Made by a program: the position numbers and the translations under genes. 64,000 bases of DNA from Diphasiastrum complanatum. Taxonomy: Eukaryota; Streptophyta; Lycopodiopsida; Lycopodiales; Lycopodiaceae. The notes under the pieces were generated by a model. That model had not been told where the DNA came from and did not search any database. It worked only from the letters and a program-made list of their open reading frames with translations. Of this stretch, positions 1 through 11,576 are shown one piece after another; positions within the stretch are counted from its first letter, which is position 1, and each line of letters begins with the position of its first letter. The stretch covers positions 499,001 to 563,000 of the forward strand of contig CM055096.1 in assembly GCA_029204225.1 (NCBI GenBank), given 5' to 3'.

Positions 1-785
1 ATTGATTTGCTAGACAAGAGGTACATCCAACAAAATCTAGAATAGTCATCAATGAAGATTACATAGTACTTGGCACCACCATTAGACTCATGTGAAAAAC
101 TATGAACATCCGAATGGATGAGTTCAAGAGGAGAGTTTGATCTTGATGTAGATCTTGAGAAGGGTAGTTTGTGAGCCTTTGAGAGGCTACATGCTTCACA
201 TCTCTTCCCACACTTTGACAAATGCTTGGGGAGTCCAACTCCAAGCTCCTTTGTAGCCATAGATTCCATGGCTTTGTAGTTGGGGTGGCCCAACCTTTTG
301 TGCCACAGTTCCACCTTTGATAGCTCCACCTTTGCCAAGTTAACACTCTCCACTGCAATATTAGCATCAAGCTTAAACAATCTACCTTGCTTAAAGCCTT
401 TGGCTATACATTCATTATTTCTAAGGATGGAACAAACTCCATGCTTAAATTGTGCATCTAGGCCATTATCCATTAACTGGCCAACACTAAGCAAATTTTT
501 GGTTAACTTAGGAACATAAAGAACATTATCAAGATTCATCCTTTTGGATGATCCCACATACAAGGGAATTGTTCCTATTCCACTTATCTTACATTCTTGA
601 CTACTTGCAGTATAGATTGATCTATGTAAGTCATTGTAAGAAAGTAAGGTGGAGAATATGTCCCTTTGATATGTCATGTGGGAACTTGCCCCACTATCAA
701 TCCACCAAGAATCATTGGTGTTGCTCTTGGATGATGGTGATTTGTTGGAAACCATCAAGGATGACTCTTCATCCTCCTCTTCCTC
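1..785 (-). pseudogene. Copia A pol fragment: protease, GAG-pre-integrase and start of integrase
   Basis: This is the same reading frame as the upstream gag, entered after one UAG codon at about 786-788. It shows the aspartic protease motif WWIDSGASSHM and then the histidine/cysteine GAG-pre-integrase module (LWHKRLGHPN, CEACSLSKAHKLPF), matching copia B almost exactly. The integrase catalytic core begins at the window edge and is cut off there. The product would be part of the copia polyprotein, with protease processing and cDNA integration roles. Shared amber codon and 5' truncation make independent activity unlikely. Confidence 0.8.
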
Positions 786-1625
786 CTAATGTGCAATGTT
801 GCTTTGTTTGCTCTCTTGTGCCTTCTTCTTCTTGAGACATTCTGATGCAAAATGTCCTTTCTTTCCACAGAAAAAACATTTGTACTTGGACTTGTCTTTG
901 ATCTTGCCCTTTGAGCTTGAAGCCTCATCCTCCTCCTTGGTCTCCTTGAAGTGCTTCTTCTTGCTATTGGTCTTCTTCTTGCTTTTGAATGAGAAATTAG
1001 CTTTCTCATCACCATCTTGCAGAGAAATAGCATTCATTATTGCATTGGTATGCAACATCCTACACTCTTCAGCTACTAATACACTGTGTAGCTTTTCTAT
1101 AGTAGGCAAAGTGTCTTGGATTGCAAAGCTTTGGACCAAATTTGTAAAGCCACTCCCTAGACCATTTAAGACAATCTGAACAAGCTCACTATCTTGAATC
1201 TTCTCTCCAATGGAAGCTAAATCCCTATTAAGAGACTTGCTTCTTAGCACATAATCTTGTGCACTCTCATCACTCCTCTTCATGCTTTGTAGAATCTGAT
1301 TCCTAAGCATGAGAACCCTCGAAGTGTTACTAGACTCATAGATAGATTTTAAAGATTCCCAAGCCTCTTTAGCACTCTTACATGATGATACTTCCCTTAA
1401 AAGATCATTGCTTACATTCATCTTAATACAATGAAGTGCAAGCCTAGACCTCTTCTTGTATCTCACTAATTCCTGTGCACCTAGAGGTTCATCTTCATCA
1501 TCTATTAGAAACTCATAAAGATCCTGGAGCACCATTAGTGACTCCATCCTCACTTTCCAAATAGCATAATTGGTAGAATTTAACCTCTCACTAGCTTCTA
1601 GAAGGTAGGCTCCCACTGATCTCAT
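786..1625 (-). CDS. Copia A gag (279 aa, nucleocapsid zinc knuckle)
   Basis: The frame runs from ATG at 1625 to UAG at 786. The N-terminal part (NSTNYAIWKVRMESLM, then a helical UBN2-type region) is typical of copia gag. A CCHC zinc knuckle, CFFCGKKGHFASEC, lies near the C terminus after a lysine-rich stretch. Gag assembles the cytoplasmic virus-like particle and packages RNA. The start is supported because copia B uses the same ATG. The only break before pol is a single amber codon in the same frame, which copia B shares. Confidence 0.85.
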   Translation of the reverse strand: MRSVGAYLLEASERLNSTNYAIWKVRMESLMVLQDLYEFLIDDEDEPLGAQELVRYKKRSRLALHCIKMNVSNDLLREVSSCKSAKEAWESLKSIYESSNTSRVLMLRNQILQSMKRSDESAQDYVLRSKSLNRDLASIGEKIQDSELVQIVLNGLGSGFTNLVQSFAIQDTLPTIEKLHSVLVAEECRMLHTNAIMNAISLQDGDEKANFSFKSKKKTNSKKKHFKETKEEDEASSSKGKIKDKSKYKCFFCGKKGHFASECLKKKKAQESKQSNIAH

Positions 1626-2074
1626 CTTACTAGCAAGATTCTACACACAAGATATAGATTTGTTTGTATCTAAAACTCACAAAGGTTTCTAACTTGCAAT
1701 GTTTCACTCAAATGTTGACTTCTAATCCAACAGATGGATTTGTAATCACAGTTCTATCACTCCCTCACAAGCTGGAATGAAGACAAGATGAGATGAAAAC
1801 TACACTCAAGCAAATCTTGCCAATCTTGGCTATTTTTGGACAAAAACTGACTCTATCTCTCTCATTCACTTTGTACTTTCAAGACCTGGTTTCCACTTTA
1901 AGAAGGTCTGAAATCAGCCTAGATTAATTAGTTTTCATGAAACAAATTCAAAACTAATCAATGAGAAGTGATCTTGGTAGCTTATCCTAGGATTTGCACC
2001 AAAAATTACATCAAACTGACACCAGATGAATTTTCTATGATCCAATGAATATGGGTTATTAAATGCTGTTCGAA

Positions 2075-3830
2075 GATCTTTTTTGTGCAATCGGCGATCG
2101 TGGCATGCCTTGTTTCATTCTTTTTTAGCTGCCAATGCATGCACAACTAGTAAGCCTGTCTCACAAAGTTTATGCTTTCATGGCATAATTGTAGAGATTT
2201 GGATTCATCAAGGTGGTGTGTTGTGACAATCCTTAATGAAGGGACCAAAACCTCTATTGGCATTACGACATCCTAACCATAGACCAACTGAATGGCATGT
2301 GGTCAGTGCTTCCTTTGTAGGCTGTTCTAAATGCCCACAAAGTAGCATGTAACTTGTGCTCCCAATCGGATCTGCTAGCTTCAATTGTTTTTATGTGTAC
2401 GCTACATAGGATCATATTGGATGATTCAGCTTGTCCATTGCCGCGAGGACAATAAGGTGTGTTGAATCTATGGATCATGAAGAATTCCTCCAGTAGGACC
2501 TTGATGGTCTCATTGACGAAATGGCTTCTGCGATCATTGACTATCTTCACTGGGCATCCAAAGTGCAGAATGATACTTTCATATAGAAACTTGGCAATTG
2601 CTCGAGCGTCAGTTGTTCACACTGCCTTGGCTTCGACCCACTTGGTGACGTAATCAATGGCCATGATGATATATTAGGCTTGTGAACTTCTTGTGGCAGG
2701 GTGGATTGGACCGATATAATCCAATCCCCACTTTTCAAATGGTGCTTGAGCTAGAACTGGGTGTAAAAGATCATAGTTCAGCCTCGTCGGCCTCCTTGCT
2801 CTCTGGCACACATCGCATTTCTTCCTGTATCCATATGAATCATTGGTCACTAGCATCCTGATTGCAGGATCTTGCGAACTGTAATGTTGGATGCAAAATG
2901 ACCACCACCCATGCCTTCATGTAAAATTGAGATGATTTGGGTGGCCTCGTGTAGAAGAATACATCTCCAAAGAATATCGTCTGGTCCTCTTCGATATAAT
3001 TGGCCGGCAATCAGTTGATAAGGTCTAGCTTTTAGAAATCATTTTTTGTTGTTTCACCTTGGGTAAATATTTATTCGGTTGGCCCCACATTAAATATTCA
3101 ACTATATATGCGGCCCATTCAGGTACAATGTCAATGTAAAAGAAGGCAGTGTCAAGTAGCTCATCATCAAGTAAGGCTGCAGTTTTTTTTCCTTTGATTC
3201 GCGACACATGATCTGCCATGTAATGTTGTTTTCTCTTGTAAACCACTATCCAAAAATTAAACTCCAACAACAAAAGTAACCACCGAGTGATTCTCCCAAT
3301 GTTGCAAGACTTATTAGCAAGATATAGCAAGGGTTGATGGTCCGTATAAAAAACAAAATGTGTGGCCATCAATTAATGTCGAAATTTCTTAACCACGTAA
3401 ATCATAGCCAGTGCCTCTTGCTCCATGGTTGAATAGTTTATCTCTGAATCACTAAGTTGTTGGCTAGCAAATTAGATTGGAAAATCCTTTTTGTGTTCCC
3501 CTGATTGGGTTAAGATTACTCCCATTGCATACTTTGATGCATCCAATTGGGAGGGCATAATATTGGCGCTGAGACCAATGCGTCTTTAAGCTTCTGGAAA
3601 GCCTGCAGGGCTTCTTCTGTCCAATGTGGTTCCGTTGTGAGTTTGTAGATCGGTCGTGCTAACTCCACAAAGTCTAAAATGAAGATTCGGTAGTAGTTAG
3701 CGTGACCCATGAAATGTAGACTCCGAGGATCGTTCCTGGCGGCGACAGATCGACAATGGTCCTTATCTTTGACAAGTCTGTGGCAATCTCGTGTCTAGAT
3801 ACTATGTGGCCAAGAATTAGGCCATGTGTC
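2075..3830 (-). pseudogene. Gypsy A pol fragment: RT end, RNase H, integrase
   Basis: Pieces of a Ty3/gypsy polyprotein appear on the minus strand in the usual order from high to low coordinates. At 3830-3516 is the end of reverse transcriptase and the RT/RNase H connection (ILGHIVS, FMGHANYYR-like, LKDALVSAPIL). At 3372-3025 is RNase H (FYTDHQPLLYL, MADHVSRI). At 2856-2263 is the integrase (zinc-binding CDVCQRARRPT, GLDYIGPI, then YCPRGNGQAESSN, which carries the catalytic Glu region). Frameshifts and stops break it throughout. No LTRs are visible. It abuts copia A at about 2070 and an unrelated plus-strand open stretch at about 3830. Confidence 0.75.
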
Positions 3831-3831
3831 A

Positions 3832-4190
3832 CCCAAAACTATACAACGACAATACTTTGTCCTCAATTTGTAAGATTGACTACGGAGGAGAGTATTCAGG
3901 TTCAAGCATACCATGAATACCTGGATAGACAAAGTAGTCAAACAAGCACGTTCTATCCACATTACGAATTGGGAGAGTCTACGACATTGGGACCGGTTGT
4001 GCCAATCTATGAGGAACCATATCAGCAAGTTATATCTTGGGATACTCTGATGGAATGCCTTGACTACCCAATTGTCAATGAACAAGGTTATCCGGAATGG
4101 CCACAGACCCTTATGGGTATTATTGAGAATCTGGGAAGTCCACGTTCTTGTTGGTCACCATCATCAAATAAAGCCTCAGGTTTTACGTAA
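3832..4190 (+). other. Open reading stretch of unknown identity, probable retroelement tail
   Basis: A plus-strand open frame of about 120 codons ends at 4190. Its composition (many E, Q, P, Y; for example PIYEEPYQQVISWDTLMECL) looks protein-like rather than random, and it is not the reverse of the neighbouring gypsy, which stops near 3830. It lies just upstream of an LTR-like segment (4318 onward), so it could be the C terminus of an LTR-element polyprotein. I do not recognise the family. No credible start codon is visible at its left edge, which suggests 5' truncation. Confidence 0.35.
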
Positions 4191-4317
4191 GCAAATTCTA
4201 TCCATGCTTTTCCTGAAGCATCCATGTCCCAGCAATAAATGGACTGACAACAGCGCCCTTCCACGATAAATGCAGGCATAGCGCCGAGGGGTCGGCACTA
4301 CTTTGGGCCGAGGACCC

Positions 4318-5026
<709 letters not shown>

Positions 5027-5039
5027 GGTGAAGGCTAGG

Positions 5040-7052
5040 TCAACGCTCCCAGTGTTTGGACCCCTATGCTACAAAGACGACACTACAACTATACAAGACA
5101 CCACCGAAGTGAATAAACAAACATGGCAACAAATGTAGGAAAGCTCAGAGCGGCGTTGGGAGAAAAGAGGCCCCATCCACATCACCTTCAGATTGGAGTG
5201 TGGAATTGTGCTGGCATACACATCCTCTATGGCAGGGGACCTTGTTGATTTTATTGTAGGCAGAGATATATTATTCTTCATGGAGACACACGAGCCTAGA
5301 GTGAGGACTTCCTTCTTCTCCTAGATACAGATGAGACTCAATATTCCGACGAGAGACTAGATCGGCCAGTGGACGAGGTTTAGGTGGGGTCACCTACTTG
5401 TACAAAGAGACTCTCCATTCGAGTATTGACTTCATCCGACATGACGAGCAGGCCCGCTACATATGGACTCACATCGTGGGCTAGGATATTGGTCTCGATA
5501 GAGATCTCTTTATTGCAGCATGTTACTTTCCACTAAAGTCCTCATCTTTTGCTGAGGGTATTGAATCTCCATATCAAGGCCTCTCACCATATATTATCAG
5601 ATTCTCAGAGTGGGGACATATTCTCCTAACGGGAGAGTTTAATGCCCGGACATCCTCAAACAAAGTATGGTATGATATCGAGTGTCATTCTCTTCATCAG
5701 TCAGTAACCTATTTACTCATCCATGTCCCACATTTGCTTCGATCTTCCCGAAGCTCCTACCATCGTGCTCTCTGCCGTAAGAAGCATTCCTATGATGATT
5801 ATGAAGGAAAACGTCTCATTGACCTTCTTTTCAATTCTTCTTCGGGCGCTTTTTGACGTGAGTTCATTCCTCGCTCTTCACCACCTCTCTTGGAGGACCT
5901 TCACATTTGGACTGATTATGCTACCAGCCTGTATACCGTCCCTACCGACTCGCCGATCTCTATATCTCCACAACCATCTGAGTTCTCCTTCTTCACATCT
6001 GACATGGTACTTGCAGCCATTAAGAAGATAAAGTTCCACAAGGCCAGAAATATTGAAGACTTTGAATTTGAACTTCTCTCCCATGCCTCTGACTTACTCG
6101 CCCCCACCATAGCCTGGTTTCCCATCATCCTGGTGCACTAACATTATCCACTCCATCCATAAGAATGGTGACCCCATGATTTCTAGTAACTACCGCACCA
6201 TCATAATTGGGCATGTCTTGGCGAAACTATATGGTACCATACTACAATCTATTGTGAGCTCAGAGGCGGAGACTAGGAGACTGCATGCCATGGGTCAGGC
6301 TGGTTTTCGAGCCCATTATTCTACTGCAGATCACATCTTCACATAGAGAGCCTTGATTGAGGAGGGTAAGCACAGGTTAGAGAGGGTTTACTGTTGTTTT
6401 GTGGACTTTAGGAAAGTCTTTAATTTTGTTCCTTGCTCAGTGCTCATCCAGAGACTCCGAGACCTCGGCTTCTCCACCGACATCATTCTTGCTGTGATGG
6501 CACTTTATGAGCGTGTCCTGGATTGTTTCGGCATAGCAGTGACATATCTGATCACATTTGGAGCACCATTGGGGTGAAGCAGGGTTGTTCCCTCTCACTA
6601 ATCCTCTTTGGCTTGTATATTAATGAGTTGGAGAGAGTCACTACACAATGTGGTGGTTCTGGTTGCAGGCTTGGAGACATCTTGATTGTTATCCTCCTTT
6701 ATGCCGATGATGTGGTATTGGTCTCACCAACTAGAGAGGGCCTACAGTGACAATTGGTAAATTGCCTGCATGAGTTTTGCACCGAGGGGTGAACATTGGG
6801 AAGACCAAGATTATGGTCTTCAACACTTCGCGGGCATTCATGCAGCGACATGAGCTTACTTTAGGTGGAGAGGTTCTAGAGGTGGTCCCTTATTACACAT
6901 ACCTGGGGGTCCTTTTCTCAGGTCCTACTTTTAGCATGAGCTAGGGAAGGGACATGCCTCCCTTGTTCAAGTAGAGCGATTTTGCTATCAGAAGTCCATC
7001 CAAGACACTCGCAGTAAGTGTCGTCTCTTTGATACCATTGTTACCCCCACGA
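5040..7052 (+). pseudogene. LINE A: broken ORF2 (endonuclease and reverse transcriptase)
   Basis: This degenerate copy of the window's LINE family aligns to LINE C from the start of the APE-type endonuclease (LQIGVWN-like region near 5195) to the middle of the C-terminal domain (CRLFDTIV, near 7045). The endonuclease is followed by a deletion at about 5690, so the link to the reverse transcriptase is lost. RT motifs remain at 6557-6740, including the catalytic YADD box (LLYADDVVLVSPT). LINE C has YVDD at this site, so YADD may be ancestral. Many stops and frameshifts exclude a product. The 3' end and tail are missing: the sequence changes at about 7052. Confidence 0.85.
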
Positions 7053-7189
7053 TAACATTTTTTTTGAGACTTTGACCTAAAAAAGAGTAACCTTTTTCGA
7101 TATTTTTTAATGGTTCTAGTTTTAGGCCAAAAGCATGGTTTTTTTAGGGATTCTCCCTGCAATTAAAAAAAAAAAAAGTTAAAAAGTGT
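7053..7189. other. Short A/T-rich insert with oligo(A)
   Basis: These 137 bp match neither the LINE on the left nor the copia on the right. They contain runs of T and, near 7166-7179, an oligo(A) stretch, which could be the tail of a small retroposed sequence. No terminal repeats can be delimited. Confidence 0.3.
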
Positions 7190-10100
7190 CTATTTAACAT
7201 CTCTAATTCCATCTAGATCATTACCACTCAAGATAATGTCATCTACATACAAAACAAGAATAATGATCATGCCGTCATGAAAACTTATATACAATGATGG
7301 ATCATAGGCACTCATTACAAAATTGATGGAAATGAGAAAAGAGTTTAGCCTAGAGTACCATGCTCTAGGTGCTTGCTTGAGCCCATAAAGGCTCTTCTTC
7401 AAAAAACACACCTTTCCTTCATGCTTTGCCTTGATGAAGCCCTCGGGTTGCCTCATGTAGATCTCTTCCTCCAAATAACCATTGAGGAATGCATTTGTGA
7501 AGTCAAGTTGGAATAGCTCCCGATTGAAGGTTGTAGCAAGACTAATGATCAACCTGATAGTAACAAGCTTAGCCACAGGAGCAAAAGTCTCATCATAATC
7601 AATGCCTTTGGCTTGTAAAAAACCTTTGGCAACAAGCCTAGCTTTATGCTTGCTTATTGATCCATCTTGATTATACTTCAATCTAAATACCCACTTGCAA
7701 TCAAGAGGTTTCTTCCCTTGAGGAAGATCCACAAGATCCCAAGTATGATTCTAAATAAGAGCATCATACTCTACTTGCATAGCATCCATCCAACTTTTAG
7801 ACTTACAAGCATCTTCATAGCATGTTGGCTCATCTAACATTGAAGTAAGAAAGGTGTAAGATGTGAAAGATGATGAGCCTTCCCTTTGATCACCTTGACC
7901 ATCATAGGTGAGCCTCAATGGCTCGGATCTTGCCCTTGTAGATCTTCTTGGAGTTCTTGGAGTTCTTGCATCTTGAGGTGGATCCTCAAGTTCTTCTTTA
8001 CTTGGAAGCTCCTCCTCCATCCTAGCATGATCCTTAGCATCAAGATGATTAGTAGCATTATCATCCAAATCACAAGCATGTCTATCATCAAAAATAACAT
8101 CCCTACTCACTATCACCTTGCTAGTGATGGGATTGAAGACTCTATAACCTTTGCTATTCTCACCATATCCCACAAAGATGCCTTTGATGGATGTTGCATC
8201 ATCCTTCCTTCTCTTATCCAAGGATTGGTGTACATAGCAAGTGGATCCAAAAACTTTGAGATCCTTGAGATTGGGCTTCTCTCCAAATAGAGCTTCAAAT
8301 GGTGGGATTCCTCCAATGGCTTGGTTTGGCAATCTATTGCACAAATAGTTAGCACAAGTTATTGCTTCCTCCCAAAATGGTTTGGATAGAGAAGCATCTA
8401 GCCTTAAGGCCTTAGCACACTCACAAAGAGATCTATTTCTTCTCTCACTCACTCCATTTTGTTGAGGGGTGTATGGACATGACAACTCCCTCTTTATGCC
8501 ATTAGAACTACAAAAGTCAATCAACTTATTGGAGATATATTCACCTCCATTATCACTCCTTAATACCTTAATCTTGGTACTAGGTTGATTTTCTACCAAA
8601 GTCTTGAACTTTACAAAAGAATCAAACACCATTGATTTGCTAGACAAGAGGTACATCCAACAAAATCTAGAATAGTCATCAATGAAGATTACATAGTACT
8701 TGGCACCACCATTAGACTCATGTGAAAAACTATGAACATCCGAATGGATGAGTTCAGGAGGAGAGTTTGATCTTGATGTAGATCTTGAGAAGGGTAGTTT
8801 GTGAGCCTTTGAGAGGCTGCATGCTTCACATCTCTTCCCACACTTTGACAAATGCTTAGGGAGTCCAACTGCAAGCTCCTTTGCAACCATAGATTCCATG
8901 GCTTTGTAGTTGGGGTGGCCCAACCTTTTGTGCCACAGTTCCACCTTTGATAACTCCACCTTTGCCAAGTTAACACTCTCCACTGCAACATTAGCATCAA
9001 GCTTAAACAATCTACCTTGCTTAAAGCCTTTGGCTATACAATCATCATTTCTAAGGATGGAACAAACTCCATGCTTAAATTGTACATCTAGGCCATTATC
9101 CATTAACTGGCCAACACTAAGCAAATTTTTGGTTAACTTAGGAACATAAAGAACATTATCAAGATTCATCCTTTTGGATGATCCCACATACAAGGGAATT
9201 GTTCCTATTCCACTTATCTTACATTCTTGACTACTTGCAGTATAGATTGATCTATGTAAGTCATTGTAAGAAAGTAAGGTGGAGAATATGTCCCTTTGAT
9301 ATGTCATGTGGGAACTTGCCCCACTATCAATCCACCAAGAATCATTGGTGTTGCTCTTGGATGATGGTGATTTGTTGGAAACCATCAAGGATGACTCTTC
9401 ATCCTCCTCTTCCTCCTAACGTGCAATGTTGCTTTGTTTGCTCTCTTGTGCCTTCTTCTTCTTGAGACATTCTGATGCAAAATGTCCTTTCTTTCCACAG
9501 AAAAAACATTTGTACTTGGACTTGTCTTTGATCTTGCCCTTTGAGCTTGAAGCCTCATCCTCCTCCTTGGTCTCCTTGAAGTGCTTCTTCTTGCCTTTGT
9601 TCTTCTCCTTGCTTTTGAATGAGAAATTAGCTTTCTCATCACCATCCTGCAGAGAAATAGCATTCATTCTTGCATTGGTATGCAACATCCTACACTCTTC
9701 AGCTACTAATACACTGTGTAGCTTTTCTATAGTAGACAAAGTGTCTTGGATTGCAAAGCTTTGGACCAAATTTGTAAAGCCACTCCCTAGACCATTGAGG
9801 ACAATCTGAACAAGCTCACTATCTTGAATCTTCTCTCCAATGGAAGCTAACTCCCTATTTAGAGACTTGATTCTTAGCACATAATCTTGTGCACTCTCAT
9901 CACTCCTCTTCATGCTTTGTAGAATATGATTCCTAAGCATGAGAACCCTCGAAGTGTTACTAGACTCATAGATAGATTTTAAAGATTCCCAAGCCTCTTT
10001 AGCACTCTTACATGATGATACTTCCCTTAAAAGATCATTGCTTACATTCATCTTAATACAATGAAGTGCAAGCCTAGATCTCTTCTTGTATCTCACTAAT

Positions 10101-10255
10101 TCTTGTGCACCTAGAGGTTCATCTTCATCATATATTAGAAACTCATAAAGATCCTGGAGCACCATTAGTGACTCCATCCTCACTTTCCAACTAGCATAAT
10201 TGGTAGAATTTAACCTCTCACTAGCTTCTAGAAGGTAGGCTCCCACTGATCCCAT
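7190..10255 (-). pseudogene. Copia B gag-pol, one frame interrupted only by two UAG codons
   Basis: From ATG at 10255 a single frame runs to 7190. UAG occurs at 9416-9418, between gag and protease, and at 7751-7753, between integrase and RT. The positions 10255, 9388 and 7732 are all in the same phase, so no frameshift is needed. Domains in order: gag with zinc knuckle CFFCGKKGHFASEC; protease (WIDSGASSHM); GAG-pre-integrase (LWHKRLGHPN); integrase with catalytic residues in FIDDYSRF, RSDNGGEY and NGVSERRN; a C-terminal integrase region; and RT with LDFTNAFLNG and YVDDIILSG. RNase H is absent because the element is truncated. Whether the amber codons are read through or are mutations cannot be settled here, but copia A shares the first. 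Confidence 0.8.
9416..10255 (-). CDS. Copia B gag (279 aa)
   Basis: Gag of copia B starts at the same ATG context as copia A and ends at the shared UAG. It carries the WKVRMESLM-type N terminus, helical UBN2-like core, a lysine-rich linker and a CCHC zinc knuckle. It differs from copia A at only a few residues (for example S for I near residue 22 and a KNKGKKK linker). It would form the virus-like particle and bind element RNA. Confidence 0.85.
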   Translation of the reverse strand: MGSVGAYLLEASERLNSTNYASWKVRMESLMVLQDLYEFLIYDEDEPLGAQELVRYKKRSRLALHCIKMNVSNDLLREVSSCKSAKEAWESLKSIYESSNTSRVLMLRNHILQSMKRSDESAQDYVLRIKSLNRELASIGEKIQDSELVQIVLNGLGSGFTNLVQSFAIQDTLSTIEKLHSVLVAEECRMLHTNARMNAISLQDGDEKANFSFKSKEKNKGKKKHFKETKEEDEASSSKGKIKDKSKYKCFFCGKKGHFASECLKKKKAQESKQSNIAR

Positions 10256-10873
10256 CTTACTAGCAAGATTCTACACACAAGATATAGATTTGTTTGGACC
10301 TGAAACTCACAAAGGTTTCTAACTTGCAGTGTTTCACTCAAATGTTGACTTCTAATCCAACAGATGGATTTGTAATCACAGTTCTATCACTCCCTCACAA
10401 AGCTGGAATGAAGATCAGATGAGATGAAAACTACTCTCAAGCAAATCTTGCCAATATTGGCTATTCTTGGACAAAAACTGACTCTATCTCTCTCATTCAC
10501 TTTGATGTACTTTCAAGACCTGGTTTCCACTTTAAGAAGGTCTGAAATTAGCCTAGATTAATTAGTTTTCATGAAACAAATTCAAAACTAATCAATGGCA
10601 AGTGATCTTGGTATCTTATCCTAGGATTTGCATGAAAAATTACATCAAACTGACACCAGATGAATTTTCTATGATTCAATGAATATGGGTTATTAAATGC
10701 TGGTTCAGAGATGCCCACACGTGTGAACAGTACGGATTTTGATCTTGTAAAAGTTTGGGATCAAATCCCCTCACCAAAACCTGGATACCAACTCGCCCTT
10801 CCAATACTAGCTTTTGCACCAAAACCTGCTAAAACTGGATTAGATTCAAACGCAGATCAATGGCCTTGTACTT

Positions 10874-10886
10874 GGCTCTGATACCA
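10874..10886 (-). promoter_or_regulatory. Copia B primer binding site
   Basis: On the minus strand this reads TGGTATCAGAGCC directly after the LTR end, complementary in type to the 3' end of initiator methionine tRNA. It primes minus-strand DNA synthesis in copia elements and fixes the LTR boundary. Confidence 0.85.
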
Positions 10887-11576
10887 TGTGAAAAGTACAG
10901 TACTAAGGACCATAAATGGATCTTTGAATGATCCACAAGGTGATTGTATGCTTGTTAAACAATCTATCAGAAACTAGTCATCAGAAAACAAGATCTAGTT
11001 TAGCAGCTTGATAGGAAACAAGTAGAGACAATCAAAGCATTGATCAATTAGGATAATCCAACTCCACACGTGTGGAAATAAGGCTGTAGTACGGCCTGTA
11101 GACAGTGTTTACAAAGTGCCAAAGCTGGGTTCATTGGAAATCAAGAGTAATCACCATACAATGAGAGGAAACTTGGGTTTCTCCTTGAGGCTCCAAAATG
11201 TTTCTATCTTCTTACTATGGAGAATGGGAATACATAGTAAAACACACTTGCTTTGCTAAGTTAGGTGAAAATCCAGCATGTAATAAGGAAGTAGACTCCA
11301 CTTTCTTGCCCTAATGTGAAAACCCTAGCCTAGATCTAAGAGTCATGCTTGGTAGGTGCATGGTAGGTACAAATCTCATCAGAAATCATGGTCTAGATCC
11401 TACAAAGTAGGAATCACTACCAAATGGACAGAACCACTCCTCTTGACTCGTGATAACCTACTTTAGGTGTGTATGTACAAGTGGCACTTTGGCCATTCAA
11501 GTAACCAACAAACAACATTGACAAAATGTACAATATTCTACATGGCTAGATTTGCCAATGTAGGCAATTTTTCACA
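10887..11576 (-). repeat. Copia B 5' LTR, 690 bp
   Basis: The segment has the expected TG...CA ends (plus strand TGTGAAAAG ... TTTTTCACA, forming short inverted repeats) and lies against the primer site. It contains a perfect 12-bp palindrome CCACACGTGTGG at 11064-11075; the same 10-bp core occurs in the adjoining leader at 10716-10725. Those may be promoter elements. Confidence 0.8.

Larger units (their letters stand above)
1..2068 (-). mobile_element. Copia element A, left part outside the window
   Basis: A Ty1/copia retrotransposon reads leftwards. The stretch from the window start to about 2068 is almost the same, base for base, as 8631-10700 (constant offset near 8630), so elements A and B are closely related copies in the same orientation. 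It contains the non-coding leader (about 1626-2068), gag and the start of pol; the rest of pol is beyond the window. Similarity to copia B stops abruptly at about 2068, where the 5' leader and LTR should begin, and gypsy-like sequence follows. It is therefore truncated at its 5' side. No LTR or target duplication is visible for this copy. Confidence 0.85.
7190..11576 (-). mobile_element. Copia element B, 5' LTR to mid-RT
   Basis: This copia element runs leftwards and retains its 5' half: LTR (11576-10887), primer site, leader, gag, protease, integrase and the first part of reverse transcriptase. It stops at about 7190 inside the RT, shortly after the YVDD box, so the rest of RT, RNase H and the 3' LTR are missing. 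The bases next to the LTR (ACTAG at 11577-11581) would be one copy of a 5-bp target duplication; its partner is lost. Copia A is a second copy of part of this element, about 8.6 kb away. Confidence 0.85.

Noticed and set aside
7053-7189. Poly(A) tail of LINE A
   Set aside because: LINE A stops in coding sequence before its 3' UTR, the intervening 100 bp do not match the LINE 3' UTR, and no other copy of this family has poly(A).
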